DNA of 64,000 bases. Source: Plantago major. Its lineage: Eukaryota; Streptophyta; Magnoliopsida; Lamiales; Plantaginaceae. This document shows, piece by piece, positions 11,797 through 24,246 of the stretch. The position numbers were made by a program, and so were the translations under genes. Each line of letters starts with the position of its first letter. Position 1 is the first letter of the stretch. The DNA lies in NCBI GenBank assembly GCA_026545765.1, contig CM048841.1, forward strand, positions 96,243,352 through 96,307,351, in the 5' to 3' direction. The notes below the pieces were generated by a model, which saw only the letters and a list, made by a program, of their open reading frames with translations, was not told the DNA's origin and did not search any database.

Positions 11797-14700
11797 ATGG
11801 AGTGGGAAAAGCTACCGCAACAGCAGGCGGAGGAGCTAGGCGGCGCCGGAGGGACGTCGTTCGTGAAAGTGATGACGGACGAGCAAATGGAAGTTCTCCG
11901 CAAGCAAATTGCAGTTTACGCCACAATTTGCGAGCAGCTCGTTGAGTTGCACAAATCGCTCACTTCTCACAGTGACCTAGCCGGTAGTCATTGCTGTTCG
12001 TTATCAGATTTGTGTTTTTTCGTTTGATCGTTGAATTTTGTTATAATTTGGTTCTGATCAGTTTGCTGTTTGCTTTATGGTTGATTGTGATCATTGTGCA
12101 TTGTTGAATTTAGATCAATTGTGTGCGTCTAGTTACTTGTGACATGGATTGTAGCTGATATTGCTTGATGCTCTAGTTGGATTTTGTATGGCAAATGAGA
12201 ATTTGAGCTGATATTGCTTGATGCTCTAGTTGATTGTAGCTCTTCAGTGATTGTGTTGTGCATAATCGAAAACTTTGCGCGAGTGATTTACGGTATGTGA
12301 ATGTCAGGCATCATTGAGGCTAAGATCTAACTAGCAAATGTTGATGTAGATTAGTGCTGTGAGCTTGTGGCCCTGAATATCTCAGTAAGATCTGATTTCT
12401 GATGTAGTTTTGTGTTAGTACTTCGGTGAATCTGTAACTTGGGCTGAAACAGCTATCATAAGTTCCGAAGTAGTCGTTCGTTTGACCATCAAGTTCATTA
12501 GTTATTCTGAATTTCTAAGTGTGCTAAACTATTGTTTATCGTTTCGCTATCACATGTTTAGTTTGGTTCGTTATGTACCTGCTTGCGGTTACTTTAATCA
12601 GTTTTTTGATCTTCGGTTTATAGTCTCTCACTTGTCGTCTTCCTTACTTCAGCTTCTGTCGAATGAGCCATTATGCTTTATTTCCACTGATATTTATCGC
12701 ATTAAAAGAAGAACATGATACATGTAACTCGTGTCACAGCCCCTTATGTCAAATCCACTTTCACTTGATATAAAAGATTGGCAGTTTTCATTCAGATATT
12801 AATATTTTGCTTATTTTGCATAAATCAGGAGTGAGGTTGGGAAATCTGTATTGTGACCCATTGATAACAGCCGGTGCTCATAAAATCACTGGCAGACAGC
12901 GGTGGACTCCAACGCCTATGCAGCTTCAAATTCTAGAACGCATATTTGATCAAGAGAGTGGGACTCCAAGTAAGCAGAAGATCAAAGAAATAACTTCTGA
13001 GTTGTCTCAGCATGGACAGATTTCGGAAACCAACGTGTATAATTGGTTTCAGAATAGGCGTGCGAGGTCAAAGAGAAAGCAACAGGCAACGCCAGCAAAT
13101 AATGGTGAGTCAGAAGTGGAGACAGAAGCAGAGTCTTCTAACGAGAAGAAGACAAAGCCCGAGGAATATCAGCAACATGTTCAAAGTTCAAGAGCCGATG
13201 CTCTTCTCTTTCAAAACCCTCAGTCCAGTTCTAGAAACCAATCTGTGGAGCCACACCCAAGCAAACCTGAATCCATGTTGCTTCCAGAGGGCAGTTCAAA
13301 GCTAGGTGGTGGTTTTGGGCAAATGCCCTTCTATGATACCATGTTATCAAATCCGAGTACGTACTTTTTCCAAAATCATTTTATTTTTTTGTTTTATAAT
13401 GGTCGATCTTTTCCTTGTTATCTCGTTGCACAAATTTACAGACACCAAGGAGCTGTAATAAACTAAAATCTGACCCAATACCATATCTTACGTGGTTGGG
13501 TGAGGTAATGTGGGGGAAACCGACTTTACTGCTTAACTTAGAAAGTTCAACTCAAGTATTATTGCCCATAGATAAGCCATTCCCTAGTTTTCCTCTTATT
13601 AGATAATTGAATGACAGAGGTTATCCATAGTCTTTCTAAAAGTACAAGCATTTGGAAATACTCAAGTGTTTACTTTGACTAATATACTATCTATCCGGCA
13701 TGTGCATTGTCAAGAGGTTCTGTTATTCTCTAGATTGGGACCGTATTGGGGAGGTAGCATCAAGTTCTTTTAGCTTCTGTAGCTGCTACTTTGCAACAAT
13801 TTAGGGGATAATGTGTTTCAGTTATTTTATGTTAACTGATAGTTTGAGTATTAAAGAGTATCACAGTACATCATAAGGAGTGTAATCTAAAGGGAATTTG
13901 AGTTGACAAGTCCATAGAGAACACAAAAAGGTCACAATTCTCTGACATCATCATGGAATATTAATACGATTGTGCTCTAACAACCTGAGCAATTTACTTG
14001 TGTGATTACAAGATGAGTATATCATAGAAATGTGTTTTTTTTTTTTTTTGTGAGCATCTTTAGCTAATAGCTATACCAGTTAACATGACTCTGATAAGTC
14101 CATTTTAGGCTCTATTCTTGTTGAAAATCTTTCGTTATTGGTCGTGTTAGGAATTTAATTTCTAATCCACGGAAACTAATAGTTTATGCCGAATTAGACT
14201 ACGCAAGTTTTTTTTTTTTTTTTTTTCCCGGGTAAAGGTCCCAATTATCCTGACGATGAAGGGAAGAACATCATGGTGATGAGTTCTGGGTTATCTACTA
14301 AGACTATAGTTATCTACCAGTAATGTCATCCAATCTGACGTAAAATCGAAATGTGTGTGGTTTCAAGCAGTGTTACATGATTCTCTTATAACGCCATGAA
14401 CTATGTGTTGAGACTTCAGTTATACTAGTTCTTAGTTCTCGGGAGACACATACATGCAGTCCAAGTACTGATAATCAAACATATACATCCCTCTTAACTC
14501 TCTGACAATGATTTCTTAGTATTTCGATGTTTTAATATACTTTGTTGTTTGAACTTTGAAATGTTTTAGTATATTTAGTAATGAAGAGTTTAAGATCCTG
14601 ATATTATGAATTTATTTACTCAAGAAATTATTTTGTATTGCAAGTCTTGAGAAAAGTTGTTCAAATTTTGAATTGGGGCATTTTGTGTATTGGTGATACC

Positions 14701-15221
14701 TCCACGCAGGGGCGGAACCAGGAGGGGACATTGGGGGCTTTTGCCCCCCCCCCCCCCCCCCTTCCCCCCCAAACCCGGAGATAGCCTCATATATATAATT
14801 TCGCCCCCCAAGTTTCGAATCCTGGGTCCGCCCCTGCCTCCACGTTTGAATACTACTTAACTGCATATCCCATGTATACTATATTATTGTGTATCAGGCT
14901 TGCTACGAATTAGGAAACCTGCTTTCGTATCTGGTAGCCTGTTCCGTTATTAGAAAGTTTAGCAACGTATTGTGACAGCAACTAGTCTTGTAAATATTGA
15001 AGTAGATTCTTGTATCCAGTGTCTGGATAATACAAGAATCAGAAGAGTCTGTAAAAGAATATAGCTTGAATATATACTTTCCGATCTGCCTTACTCGTCT
15101 TGCTGTTGTTAACTGTATGATATTAACAAATGCAGGAATGGAACAGCTGATAGGAAAGATGGAAGTGCCTGGGAACTATAATCCTTACATGCAACAAGAC
15201 GACTATGGCATGGCTGAATGA
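11797..15221 (+). CDS. WOX13: WUSCHEL-related homeobox protein, WOX13 clade
   Basis: A three-exon gene: 11797-11983, 12829-13356 and 15136-15221, 266 residues, stop TGA. Phases fit at both introns (GGA split across intron 1, AGA across intron 2). Residues 22-55 hold the ancient-clade block [17 protein letters not shown] and [12 protein letters not shown]. The homeodomain covers about residues 84-147 with [18 protein letters not shown], the extended WOX loops and [22 protein letters not shown] lies before it, and the C-terminus has [13 protein letters not shown]. These mark the WOX13/WOX14 (ancient) clade rather than the WUS clade. The protein is a nuclear DNA-binding regulator; family members act in fruit, root and callus development, which I infer only by family. 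Intron 2 (1.78 kb) contains poly-T tracts and a hAT MITE at 14707-14836. The alternative within the clade is WOX14-like. Confidence 0.95.
14707..14836. mobile_element. 130-bp hAT-type MITE in WOX13 intron 2
   Basis: Terminal inverted repeats CAGGGGCGGAACCAGG and CCTGGGTCCGCCCCTG (16 bp, one mismatch) are flanked by the 8-bp direct duplication CCTCCACG at 14699-14706 and 14837-14844. An 8-bp duplication and CAGGG end are hAT signatures. The core contains a long C tract (about 14744-14761), so length may vary between alleles. Confidence 0.88.
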
Positions 15222-18200
15222 GTAATTACTCGTCACTTAAGCTTCTGTTAGTTTTTGTTTGTGGACCTTGATTGTAGGTGAGCTCAAAATTAAGCTGAGT
15301 GTTGGCTTTTGGTCATGTGATGAGCTCACAGTATGAAATATATAGAGTTTCGTTATGTATAGAGAAAGCCTCGGGTTGCAGGTTGTATATGTCCCGATGA
15401 TTTATTTACGTTTGCCAGTTAGCATCCTATTCCTACGTGATTGTTGCAGTTCTTGCTCCTGTTCGGTATATTTTTAATTCCAGTTATGTTAGCTACTGAA
15501 GATTTTTCTTAATAGCCAAAAGGAACTAATTAACAATACACTGTTTTTTATATCCTCTACACCAAAGAGTAATTCAAAAGATGAAGAATGAGCTGAAAGA
15601 AGCATGAATTCATTAAAGAACTACTAGGGATACGGAGAATTTGGCAGAGATCAGTACAGCTTAACGAAGTAGAAACTGTAACAGTCTACGATTGGGGAGA
15701 TTTATCACATGTCTAGGTCGTATCTTGTAACCAATTGATATATACTTGTTCACATAATAGGCATCGGATTAAAGGAACAATGGGCCTTGTCGATCCTGGT
15801 CTCACCCCCTCACTTTAATTCTTGCCTCAGTGAGGGGTGGGATCAATATTAATAGACCTAGTACAATTAGTTCCACTGATTAGACTCCTTCAATTTTATT
15901 TGGGATGACTTAAAATGTATCATATGAGTTTGCTTATGAATTTTAACAGCGAAAGACTAACTGCATCGGTATAAAGTATAAACAAGCTAATAATGGACAG
16001 CTGCATGTTTATCTGTTCAGAAACTGTATACGGTAGCCGCCGATGATGATTGAGGTGACGGCAAGAATAGTGCTTGTTTACCAAGTACTTGGAATGTTCC
16101 GTGTTACGTAACTTAGGAGAATTTATCTATTGAATTTTAATTGATTAAAAACTAGCTTAGCACATGCAAATACAATACTTTGTATATCTTTCTATTAGAG
16201 ATAGAACGGATTAAGGTCACATATTTAACTTTACAAATGATATATATTTATCTTCAAACGTGGTATGTTTGATAATATGTAGTATTTACATTAATTGCAT
16301 CATTAAAAATGTAGTAATATGTAGTTATACATGTAATTTTTATCATTAAATATTTAATGTTGATCTGAACTCTCCATGATGGCTATTTCAAATAATTAAA
16401 TCATTATTTCAGTGTCAGTTGCAGCTTTTAGGCCGATCCGGTGCAAATTGTCTTCTTGCTGGGGAGGCTACATCAATATCGTCTTCTATTTGTCTTCTTT
16501 TACTTTATAAATTTATTTATTTTCAAGAGATTTTCATAAATAAGCTAGGTAATAAGGAATTAAGGATCCACTAGATTAAAAACGACGACTTCAATAGAGT
16601 GAAAATATGGATGCTAATTGTTGGGAATGATCTGAGATTGTTCACAAACTATTCATGAAAAAATATAGTCGAGATCGCGAGCTCAGTTAGTCGGTATTTC
16701 GACCGGAATGAAATAAGGGTTGAGAATTTAACAAAATATATGATACTAGAAAGGTACATCCGTTCAGAGAACATGAAAAACATATGTGCATATTTCAAAG
16801 AACATATAACTTATACTATATCATGAATTAACGTGTGCGATGATTTAATATATGCAATTTTTCAAAAAAGAAATAATTTTTTTTAATAATTTTGCATCAC
16901 GATTCATGTGACCATATAACCAATCATGCGAATGGACAACCAGAAGAACGGACAACGTCTAGTCCCATTCTTCCTATACCATGTGTACTTTCTTCTATTC
17001 ATCCATCAATATATATCACGCCTTCTATGAACTTATTAAAATTACATTGTATCCCTCTTACTCCCTTTCCCAATCACTTTCATGGACATTCACTACATTA
17101 AAATCCTGAATACACACCATTTATCACACTTACCCGTATTCTACTCGTTAAAGTATCTCAAAACTTCTATTACCACGTGACTTGCAATACACTACACATC
17201 TATTAATAATTCTCCACTTCAAATTCTATATTATTCGAAACATGCATACATGGATATGCAATTTTCGGAAAAGAAATAAAATATTTAATTCGGTCAGCAT
17301 CACAATTCATGTGACCTGATGACCAATCATGTGAAAAGGATAACCAAAAGAATGGAGAAGTATGGTCTCTATCCGACTCTAGTAGTTTCGATAAATTTGA
17401 CAACTCAAATCCCTCTCATCATGATTTCATCATCTCAATCTGTATATCATTACTAAAAAAGTAAAACCATTTATACATACAAAATTTATTGTATACTCTA
17501 TAAATACTTGATCCGTATCGCACAATTGTCCTATATCTCCTCGTTAAATTTACCGTTTATAAAAAATTTCTCTTATAGATTGTTCAGTCGTCGCTTATCT
17601 GTTGACAGTGAGAGAGCTTTGAAGACGCTCGACTCCCAAGAAAATAAGGTGCAAATTTATTTTCAGTTATAAGTAAATTTATCAGGTCATTTTGACAAAC
17701 ATACATATAGATGATATTTGTTGCCGTAGAGTTGTGTGATTGGTATCTTGTTAATCGGACCAAATAAATTGAAAATTAGATTTCATATCAAACTGTAATA
17801 AAATAATACGCGTAGAGTGTTACACCGATTTTAATAATTCGATTGTGAAATAAATTGTAGTACTAGTATACCTAGATTTGGTGGTTGTCTATAATAGACG
17901 CCGTAAATGCACGTCTCCAATTGGTCAGCCAGATAAGTGCCAGAGAGACACCCGTTCAAATTAGTAAAAGAAATACAACTTGAATGCAACTTAAAATCAG
18001 GTCCGTTCAATATTATATTTCTAATATAAACTTGTTATAAAAAAAAGAACAGAAAGAAATGTCGAATACTTTTGACAAATTGGCTTTTGCTTTCTCCTAA
18101 TTCAATCATTGTGAGAAATCAAGAAGTCACCCGGATTCCATATCTGCATGCAAAACAGACAAAAACTCATGTATATATGGATTCTTGATTTCTTGGTTTC

Positions 18201-19765
18201 TTGATTTCTATTCTGATTTTGCATGAAACTTTTATGTTTCAGCTTAATCATTGAAAAACCCCACATCAAATTTGCAACAAAAAATCTTCCTTCTTTAGGT
18301 AATTTTATTAATCCTTTCAATTAAAAGTTCTTTTGTTTTTAAAATAACTTTTCCTTTCCTTGTTCGATTCCATTATTTTCTGGTATAGTCACATTAGATA
18401 TTGAATTCAATATCTGTAGAGCTATAATTATCTGTTTCTCTTATCCTTTTCTTGTTTCTTGTAGTTGCTATATTTAGATTCAAAATTTTTTTATTTTTTA
18501 TTTATCACTAGTATCCGCTACATGCGACTAATCCAGTCGAGCACGTACCTTTTTCGAGTTGTGTTTTTACATTGGTAAGGATTTGAATATATTTTGGTTG
18601 CTCTAGTTGCAGAGATTAAATACTTGGCCACGAGGGGAAGGAAGATTTTCGCTTGGAATTATTTGTCCACTGGCAATCACACAATACAAGGGTAATCAAA
18701 CTTGTGCCATCTTGTCAATTTTTGTCATGTTTCTTGTCAATAGTTGTCAACAACCTAATGCACCACGTAGTCAAACTCGTTTATTAGATGCTAGGAGTGT
18801 AATGAATAATCACCGGTACATCCAATCAATGTGTTGAAATTTGAGATATCATGACGAGGTTAAGTTTTTGGGCTATATTATCCTTATTCTATTCTATACT
18901 CAACTTACTGTGGGTCTGGACACGGATTTTTTTCAACTAAATTAACAATTTTAATATAATTTATAAAAGGGTAAGTAGAATGGATAAAAATATGAATAGA
19001 TTGAATATAGTACGTTAGATAGTCAATAAAGTAGTAAATATATTTTCCGTTTAATTTATAACATGTTGTGATTGAGTTAAAAAAAATTGGAAAGTTGTGA
19101 TTGATACACTCCTATATATGTACCATGAATAATGTCAGATTTCATGCTAGTATTCAATTCAGTACACAACAAAAAGTGAAGGTTCTACTGGATTGAACAA
19201 ACAGTTCTATAAAACTGTATGAATCACATGACGTTTTGTCCATGAGATAGAATAGTGCATAGCCAAGAAAAAATTACCAGGCAAGTTTTTTAGATTAGAA
19301 GCAAAAACTGTTTTATTCATTTATTGTAATGTTTTTTATAGATTTCACGTTTTATTCAGAGTTTGTTGAACAAAGATTAAATGACATATCTAGATGATTT
19401 TGTGGTTGTCAATGCTACAACACACACGATGTGATGGGTCACAGTCATTTAATGTGTTGTATTACAATTGTACTAAGTATTTTAAGTGTTGCGCTTCTGC
19501 GATAGGACATGCTTTATCAGTGACAGTACAGCATGCTCCTGTGGTGTCTAACTGTCTATATCATGGGGTGAGGCATCTTAAACGACCTTCCTTTTATGAC
19601 CACTATTATGTGACTCATCCAACATGTGTCGGTATAATGATCCCATGTTCTTGGTGATATAAAGTCTTCTCTAACATTTCAATCTGTTCTCATGATTTCA
19701 TAGCATTGAGAGACACTAGGAACCGGCTAGTGAACGTTGATTCGGAGTAGGGAGAACGAACGAAA
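15222..19765. other. Gene-free spacer
   Basis: 4.5 kb with no coding segment I can support; the longest open frames (16892, 18607, 19394) have no protein-like composition or recognisable motif. It contains a diverged direct duplication (16851-16970 versus 17255-17374). The last ~70 bases are the 5' leader of the PILS gene. Confidence 0.45.
16851..17374. repeat. Diverged direct duplication, period about 404 bp
   Basis: Blocks at 16851-16970 and 17255-17374 share TATGCAATTTT, AAAAGAAATAA, CATCACRATTCATGTGACC and ACCAATCATG in the same order, at roughly three-quarters identity by eye. The duplicated unit is not coding. Confidence 0.6.
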
Positions 19766-21961
19766 ATGGGGTTCTTGTCGCTGTTGAAAGTGGCATCCAT
19801 GCCAATAGTGCAAGTGCTCCTGTTAAGTCTTGTGGGAGTTTTCATGGCTACTGATTATCTCAAGCTTCTTCCTGCCGATGCACGGAGCTCTATGAACAAA
19901 GTATGTAAATCCTGCCCGAGTTTTTATGAGTTAAACGCGTAGTTCTTGTTCATTCTTGAGAATTTCTTGACATAAAATGTGTGGAAATTCAGATTGTGTT
20001 TGTAGCGTTCACTCCATCACTGGTGTTTTCAAGTCTTGCAAAGACTGTCAACTTCCAGGACATAATCTCATGGTATGTCTCAAGATCGAAAGAATCGAAC
20101 TTTGTTATTTCAACATGTCGATTTGAGTTCATTTATCTTGTATATGTGTGTGTTCAATCTGACACTCTGCTTCCAACACATATCAGGTGGTTCATGCCTG
20201 TGAACATTGGGATAACCTTTCTAGTCGGAAGCATATTCGGATGGGTTGCAGTTAAAATTGTTAGACCGAAACCATACATAGCTGATCTCATGATCGCCAT
20301 GTGTTCCTCAGGTACAAACTAATCTTTTGTCTGATGATTTATTAGATTTTAGGTGCGCAACTACTGGTACACCTTCTATTAGAGCGTGTGTACGAGTGCT
20401 TACACGGTTACACCCCTGGAATCTAAAAAGCTCTGTCTGAGTGTATCAATTTGCATAACATTTTATAAAACTCTCAACGTAAAGACTAGAATTTGATCAG
20501 AATGTTGGTACTGGATGATTAGGTAACTTGGGAAACATTCTGTTGATAATCATCCCTGCAATCTGCAAGGAGGACGGTAGTCCGTTTGGAGATAAGAACG
20601 TTTGCTCCTCGGTTGGCCTATCATATGTTTCTTTCTCAATGGCGGTAAGCCCATTACTGGTCCATGAACTTGTTCTGGATACCTGTTCTATCCTGTTTGA
20701 TAACACGGTGAGGATCTTTGGCTTATGCAGCTTGGTGCCTTCTACATATGGACTTATACTTACCACCTGATACGAAGGGCTGGTACTAAACATGCCGCGA
20801 GGATTGAAGATGAGGAGGAAAATCTGAAGAAGGCAAATACAGATGTGGAAGCAAATGAGACGTCTCTTCTTCTCAATGGAACTGAACATGTACGTAAACT
20901 TCCGATTGTAGAATATATTATGCAGATGCAGTACAACAAACTGTAAAGCTATTTTCGAAATTAAATTTGACTTTGAAGTTGTTTACATACTGCAGCTTGA
21001 GCCAAAGAGAAGTACAATGTGGGTGCAAATACGCAGAGAATTGCAACATGTTGGGGAAGAGCTAAAAACACCTCCAATTCTTGCTGCGGTGAGTGGCTTG
21101 ATTGTTCCATTATATGGCTAAAAACATCTTTCGATAGTTTTGTATTAGTAATTGATTTTGATGGAACGTACTGCAATTTGATTTTCAGTTTTTCGGATTG
21201 TTTTTTGGGGGAGTTCCATGGCTGCATAACCTGATTATTGGTGAGAGTGCTCCACTCAGAGTGGTGGATGATGTCCTCCAATTACTCGGGTAGGTTAATG
21301 GATATTTGTCTTGCAAACCTCTTAGCTCCATACTTTTAATCAGTTCGACTGATGTTTACGAATAACATTGCAGAGATGGAACCATTCCCTGCATCACCCT
21401 TATACTGGGGGGCAACTTAACACAGGGTATGTTCTTCCGTTTCTCTTCAATACAGCACGAATACACACACGAAATGAGCTTCTAATGAGTAAATGATGAA
21501 CATGGATTGAGTTTCTGCAGGATTACGCAAGGCGAAAGTGAGAACAGCTGAGGTGATTGCTGTTATCTGTGTCAGATACATGCTACTTCCAGCAGTTGGG
21601 ATTTTTGTAGTAAGAGCAGCTACACAATTCGGCTTTCTTCCATCCGATCCTCTTTTCCATTTTGTGCTCCTGATTCAGTTCACTCTCCCACCTGCCATGA
21701 ATATCGGTACACATTTCTTCATACTCAAACATATAACGTTTATATCGTCCGTTAAAGGCTCAACAATCTTTAATGCTAACATCTCATCTATAAGCTCGTA
21801 CAAATTTGTTCTCACGACGATGAATAACAATGGCAGGTACGATGACGCAACTATTCAATGTGGCACAAGAAGAGTGTTCTGTCCTGTTCCTATGGACTTA
21901 CCTTGCTGCAGCACTTGCTATCACTGGATGGTCAACTGTTTTCATGTGGATCTTGTCTTAA
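19766..21961 (+). CDS. PILS: PIN-LIKES (PILS) auxin transport facilitator, PILS3-like
   Basis: A ten-exon gene of 392 residues: 19766-19900, 19993-20072, 20187-20311, 20523-20644, 20731-20889, 20996-21088, 21189-21289, 21374-21426, 21521-21706, 21837-21961. All introns are GT-AG and phases agree. The product is a membrane transporter of the auxin efflux carrier (Mem_trans) superfamily: a hydrophobic N-terminal half (LLLSLVGVFMATDYL, FTPSLVFSSLAKTV, WFMPVNIGITFL, SSGNLGNILLIIIPAIC), a hydrophilic loop at about residues 168-230, and a hydrophobic C-terminal half (GGNLTQGLRKAK, FTLPPAMNIGTMTQLF, WTYLAAALAITGWS). PILS proteins sit in the endoplasmic reticulum and adjust intracellular auxin. The N-terminal start MGFLSLLKVASMP is the family start. 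The gene looks intact. The nearest relative is probably PILS3-type; the exact orthologue is not certain. Confidence 0.95.
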
Positions 21962-23121
21962 ATTAACAACCTGTAATAAGCCAATTCTCCAAGTAAATTC
22001 ACATGCCAGTGTTTACAGGAGGCAAAGTGTTGTTATATTAGTATTCGGATTCATTTTTGTACAGGAGGCAAAGTGTTTGCTCTATTCATATTCTGTTGTA
22101 ACCACCAGAGCAGCCTGAAGAAGCAAAACACTATTCTTGTAAAATAGGATTTTGCTTTGAGGGATAAATTTAATTTTGGCATTTTTTTTTTACTATTGAC
22201 AATGAAATAGTCATTTTTATTAGTGGAATGTTCAAAAGATTGATTTTGAAATTTGTGTATATTTTGTATATGGATCTAATTACAGAGTGTTACTTTCAAA
22301 AACTTATTACACTTTAGTTATGCATCCTACAAATTGATGATAAATTTTCTACAAATTAGTGATTCTATTATTTTTAGTAAATATGAAATTAAATACACCA
22401 TTATTAATATCAATCCCTTATTTATGCCAAAGTCTCAGAAAATGTAAGCTTTTCTTAAAAAATAGGAAAGTCAAAGTTTTTTATGATTTTTCGTGATTTT
22501 TTGGTTTTAACGGTCCGACCGACCGAGTTTCTTATAAAACCGTCGAGACACACATTTTCCGTTATGTTTCTAATATATTATGTTATGGTTTTAAGTTGTT
22601 AGCATTGAAAGTTTTAGTTTACAGTTTTAACATATTTTATTAATGTATTGAAACGGACCAAATTGAGAACTAATCGGACACCCTCCACGCGACTATTATT
22701 GAATTATTATACTACTTTAATTATTATACTTTAGAATACTATATTTAATATTTAGTTAGAGAGCATCTTTGGAATTAGATATATAGACACTAAATTGTAT
22801 TTTCTCCGTCCCGGATCAAGCTTCCCGCTTTGACTTTTTGTGGTCAAATTTTTTCAATTTTGACTACGAATTAATCTTAAACCGCAAATGTAAAATGTTC
22901 AATTTTTTTATATATAATGAAACTTTAGTGAGAGTCCTCGATTCAATATATTGTATCTAATTATGCGATTTTGTGTAAATTGTTGATTTTTGTATTATTG
23001 TATCTTAATTGTCAGATACTAATTGCGGTGAATCTTTTTGTAGAAGGCTTTCCGAACTCTTATGAGAGTTTCTCATATAAATGATTAGATTTCACATTTC
23101 TCACCTAATTCTAATTCGAAC
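21962..23121. other. PILS 3' region and spacer
   Basis: The presumed 3' UTR has a short direct repeat (ACAGGAGGCAAAGTGTT at about 22015 and 22063). Around 22806 a CTCCGTCCC sequence looks like one end of a Stowaway-type MITE without a matched partner. No gene is supported. Confidence 0.4.
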
Positions 23122-23330
23122 TTGTGGATGAGATGGAATTCAATCTTAGAAACATTAGTGGATTCAAATCTTGGAGGTAATTACATCGATGAAGAGATGG
23201 AGAAGATGGTCCCCCGTAGCTATAATGTGCACACGCCTCTCCAACGTCATCTCAAGATGTCTGATGTTGTGAGGTTGCTCCAAGGAGATGACTTGGGCTG
23301 CCTGGCTAACAGGTGGGATTGGGGAAGATG
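23122..23330 (+). pseudogene. Relic of a SERK/NIK-type LRR receptor kinase C-terminus
   Basis: The translation shows LVDSNLGGNYIDEEMEKMV and, further on, KMSDVVRLLQGDDL followed by RW and W residues. These are the end of subdomain X and XI and the short tail of LRR-II receptor kinases. Between the two blocks the expected Cys/Ala/Ser-Pro segment is readable only in another frame (CAHASPTS near 23226), so there are frame changes. No upstream kinase core is present. It is a gene fragment, probably an old duplicated piece. Confidence 0.6.
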
Positions 23331-23430
23331 TGGCAAAAATTAAATCGAGAAAACTCCAAAATGACAAATAGTATGAGCTTTTAAAAAGGTAGAAGTAACT
23401 TATAAAATGTCCCCATTGGAATACTTTATA

Positions 23431-23618
23431 CTTACTTCGTCTCGAGAATAGCTTTTCATTCACTTTTTGTATGGAGAAAATAAGTATTAGTGGATTTACT
23501 TTTAAATATATTTAATGTTTTGGTTGGGTGGGTGGTTGTCGAAAAAGAAAATGAGAAGTTTTTATTGGTACACCCAAAATGACAAAATGAAAAGCTATTT
23601 CAGAAACGGAGAAAGTAG
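23431..23618. mobile_element. 188-bp Stowaway-like MITE
   Basis: The left end (CTTACTTCGTCTCGAGAATA then GCTTTTCATT) and the right end form imperfect inverted repeats of about 33 bp, sharing ATAGCTTTTCATT. TA lies on both sides (23429-23430 and 23619-23620). The single arm near 33303 (ending GGAGGGAGTA) has the same end sequence. Confidence 0.7.
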
Positions 23619-24246
23619 TATTTTCAGGTATTAGACCACTCTCGGTCATGGACATGGTCGTGGTGCCTCCAATGGCACCACCACGGCGCACCGTGGTGAT
23701 GCTGAATCTGCAAGGCAGCCGTCCACTCTTTGGTAGGCCAGCTATGCTGGCCCACCACTTTACTTATTTATTTTTTATTCTTTTTTATTTTATTTTCTTT
23801 ATAATTAATAAAATATAAAAATTATACTGATATTTATGTTTTTTCGTGCTCTACAAATAGAGACCACTCTTAACTATATTCCGACTATTTTGAAATTAAT
23901 GAGTTTTCAGATGAATAGAACCGAGTCTTAGTAAGGGTTGCTGGTACACAGCAGTTGACTTGACTGAGTCTAATAAGAGCCAGAACCTTCTTCACACTAG
24001 ACATCTTTTGGTTTTAATTTAATTTGCCAATTGTCGGTACAGACTACAGAGAGTGAAACAGACCATAAAAAGTCAATGTATGCATATATACATTTGTGGA
24101 TTTGCTTGAACTTCCACAAACCAATCAAAACTTGAAATTCTTGTTTATTTTCTGTGAGAATATAAGTTGGCAAAGTATAGAAATTAGAGAGATGAGTAGC
24201 CTGGTATTTAAGGTTTAGTTAGCATATTAACAAGTGTAGGAGGTTG
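23619..24246. other. Spacer upstream of the ARO-like gene
   Basis: At about 23896-23928 a fragment (GAGTTTTCAGATGAATAGAAC then CGAGTCTTA) resembles one end of the Harbinger-type MITEs seen at 45539 and 46381. No coding evidence. Confidence 0.4.

Noticed and set aside
14815..14836. tRNA T-arm-like string (TTTCGAATCCTGGGTCCGCC)
   Set aside because: It is the right terminal part of the hAT MITE; no acceptor, D or anticodon arm precedes it.
18607..19657. Two 76-87 codon frames upstream of PILS
   Set aside because: No homology-like pattern and no fitting splice partners; lengths are as expected by chance.
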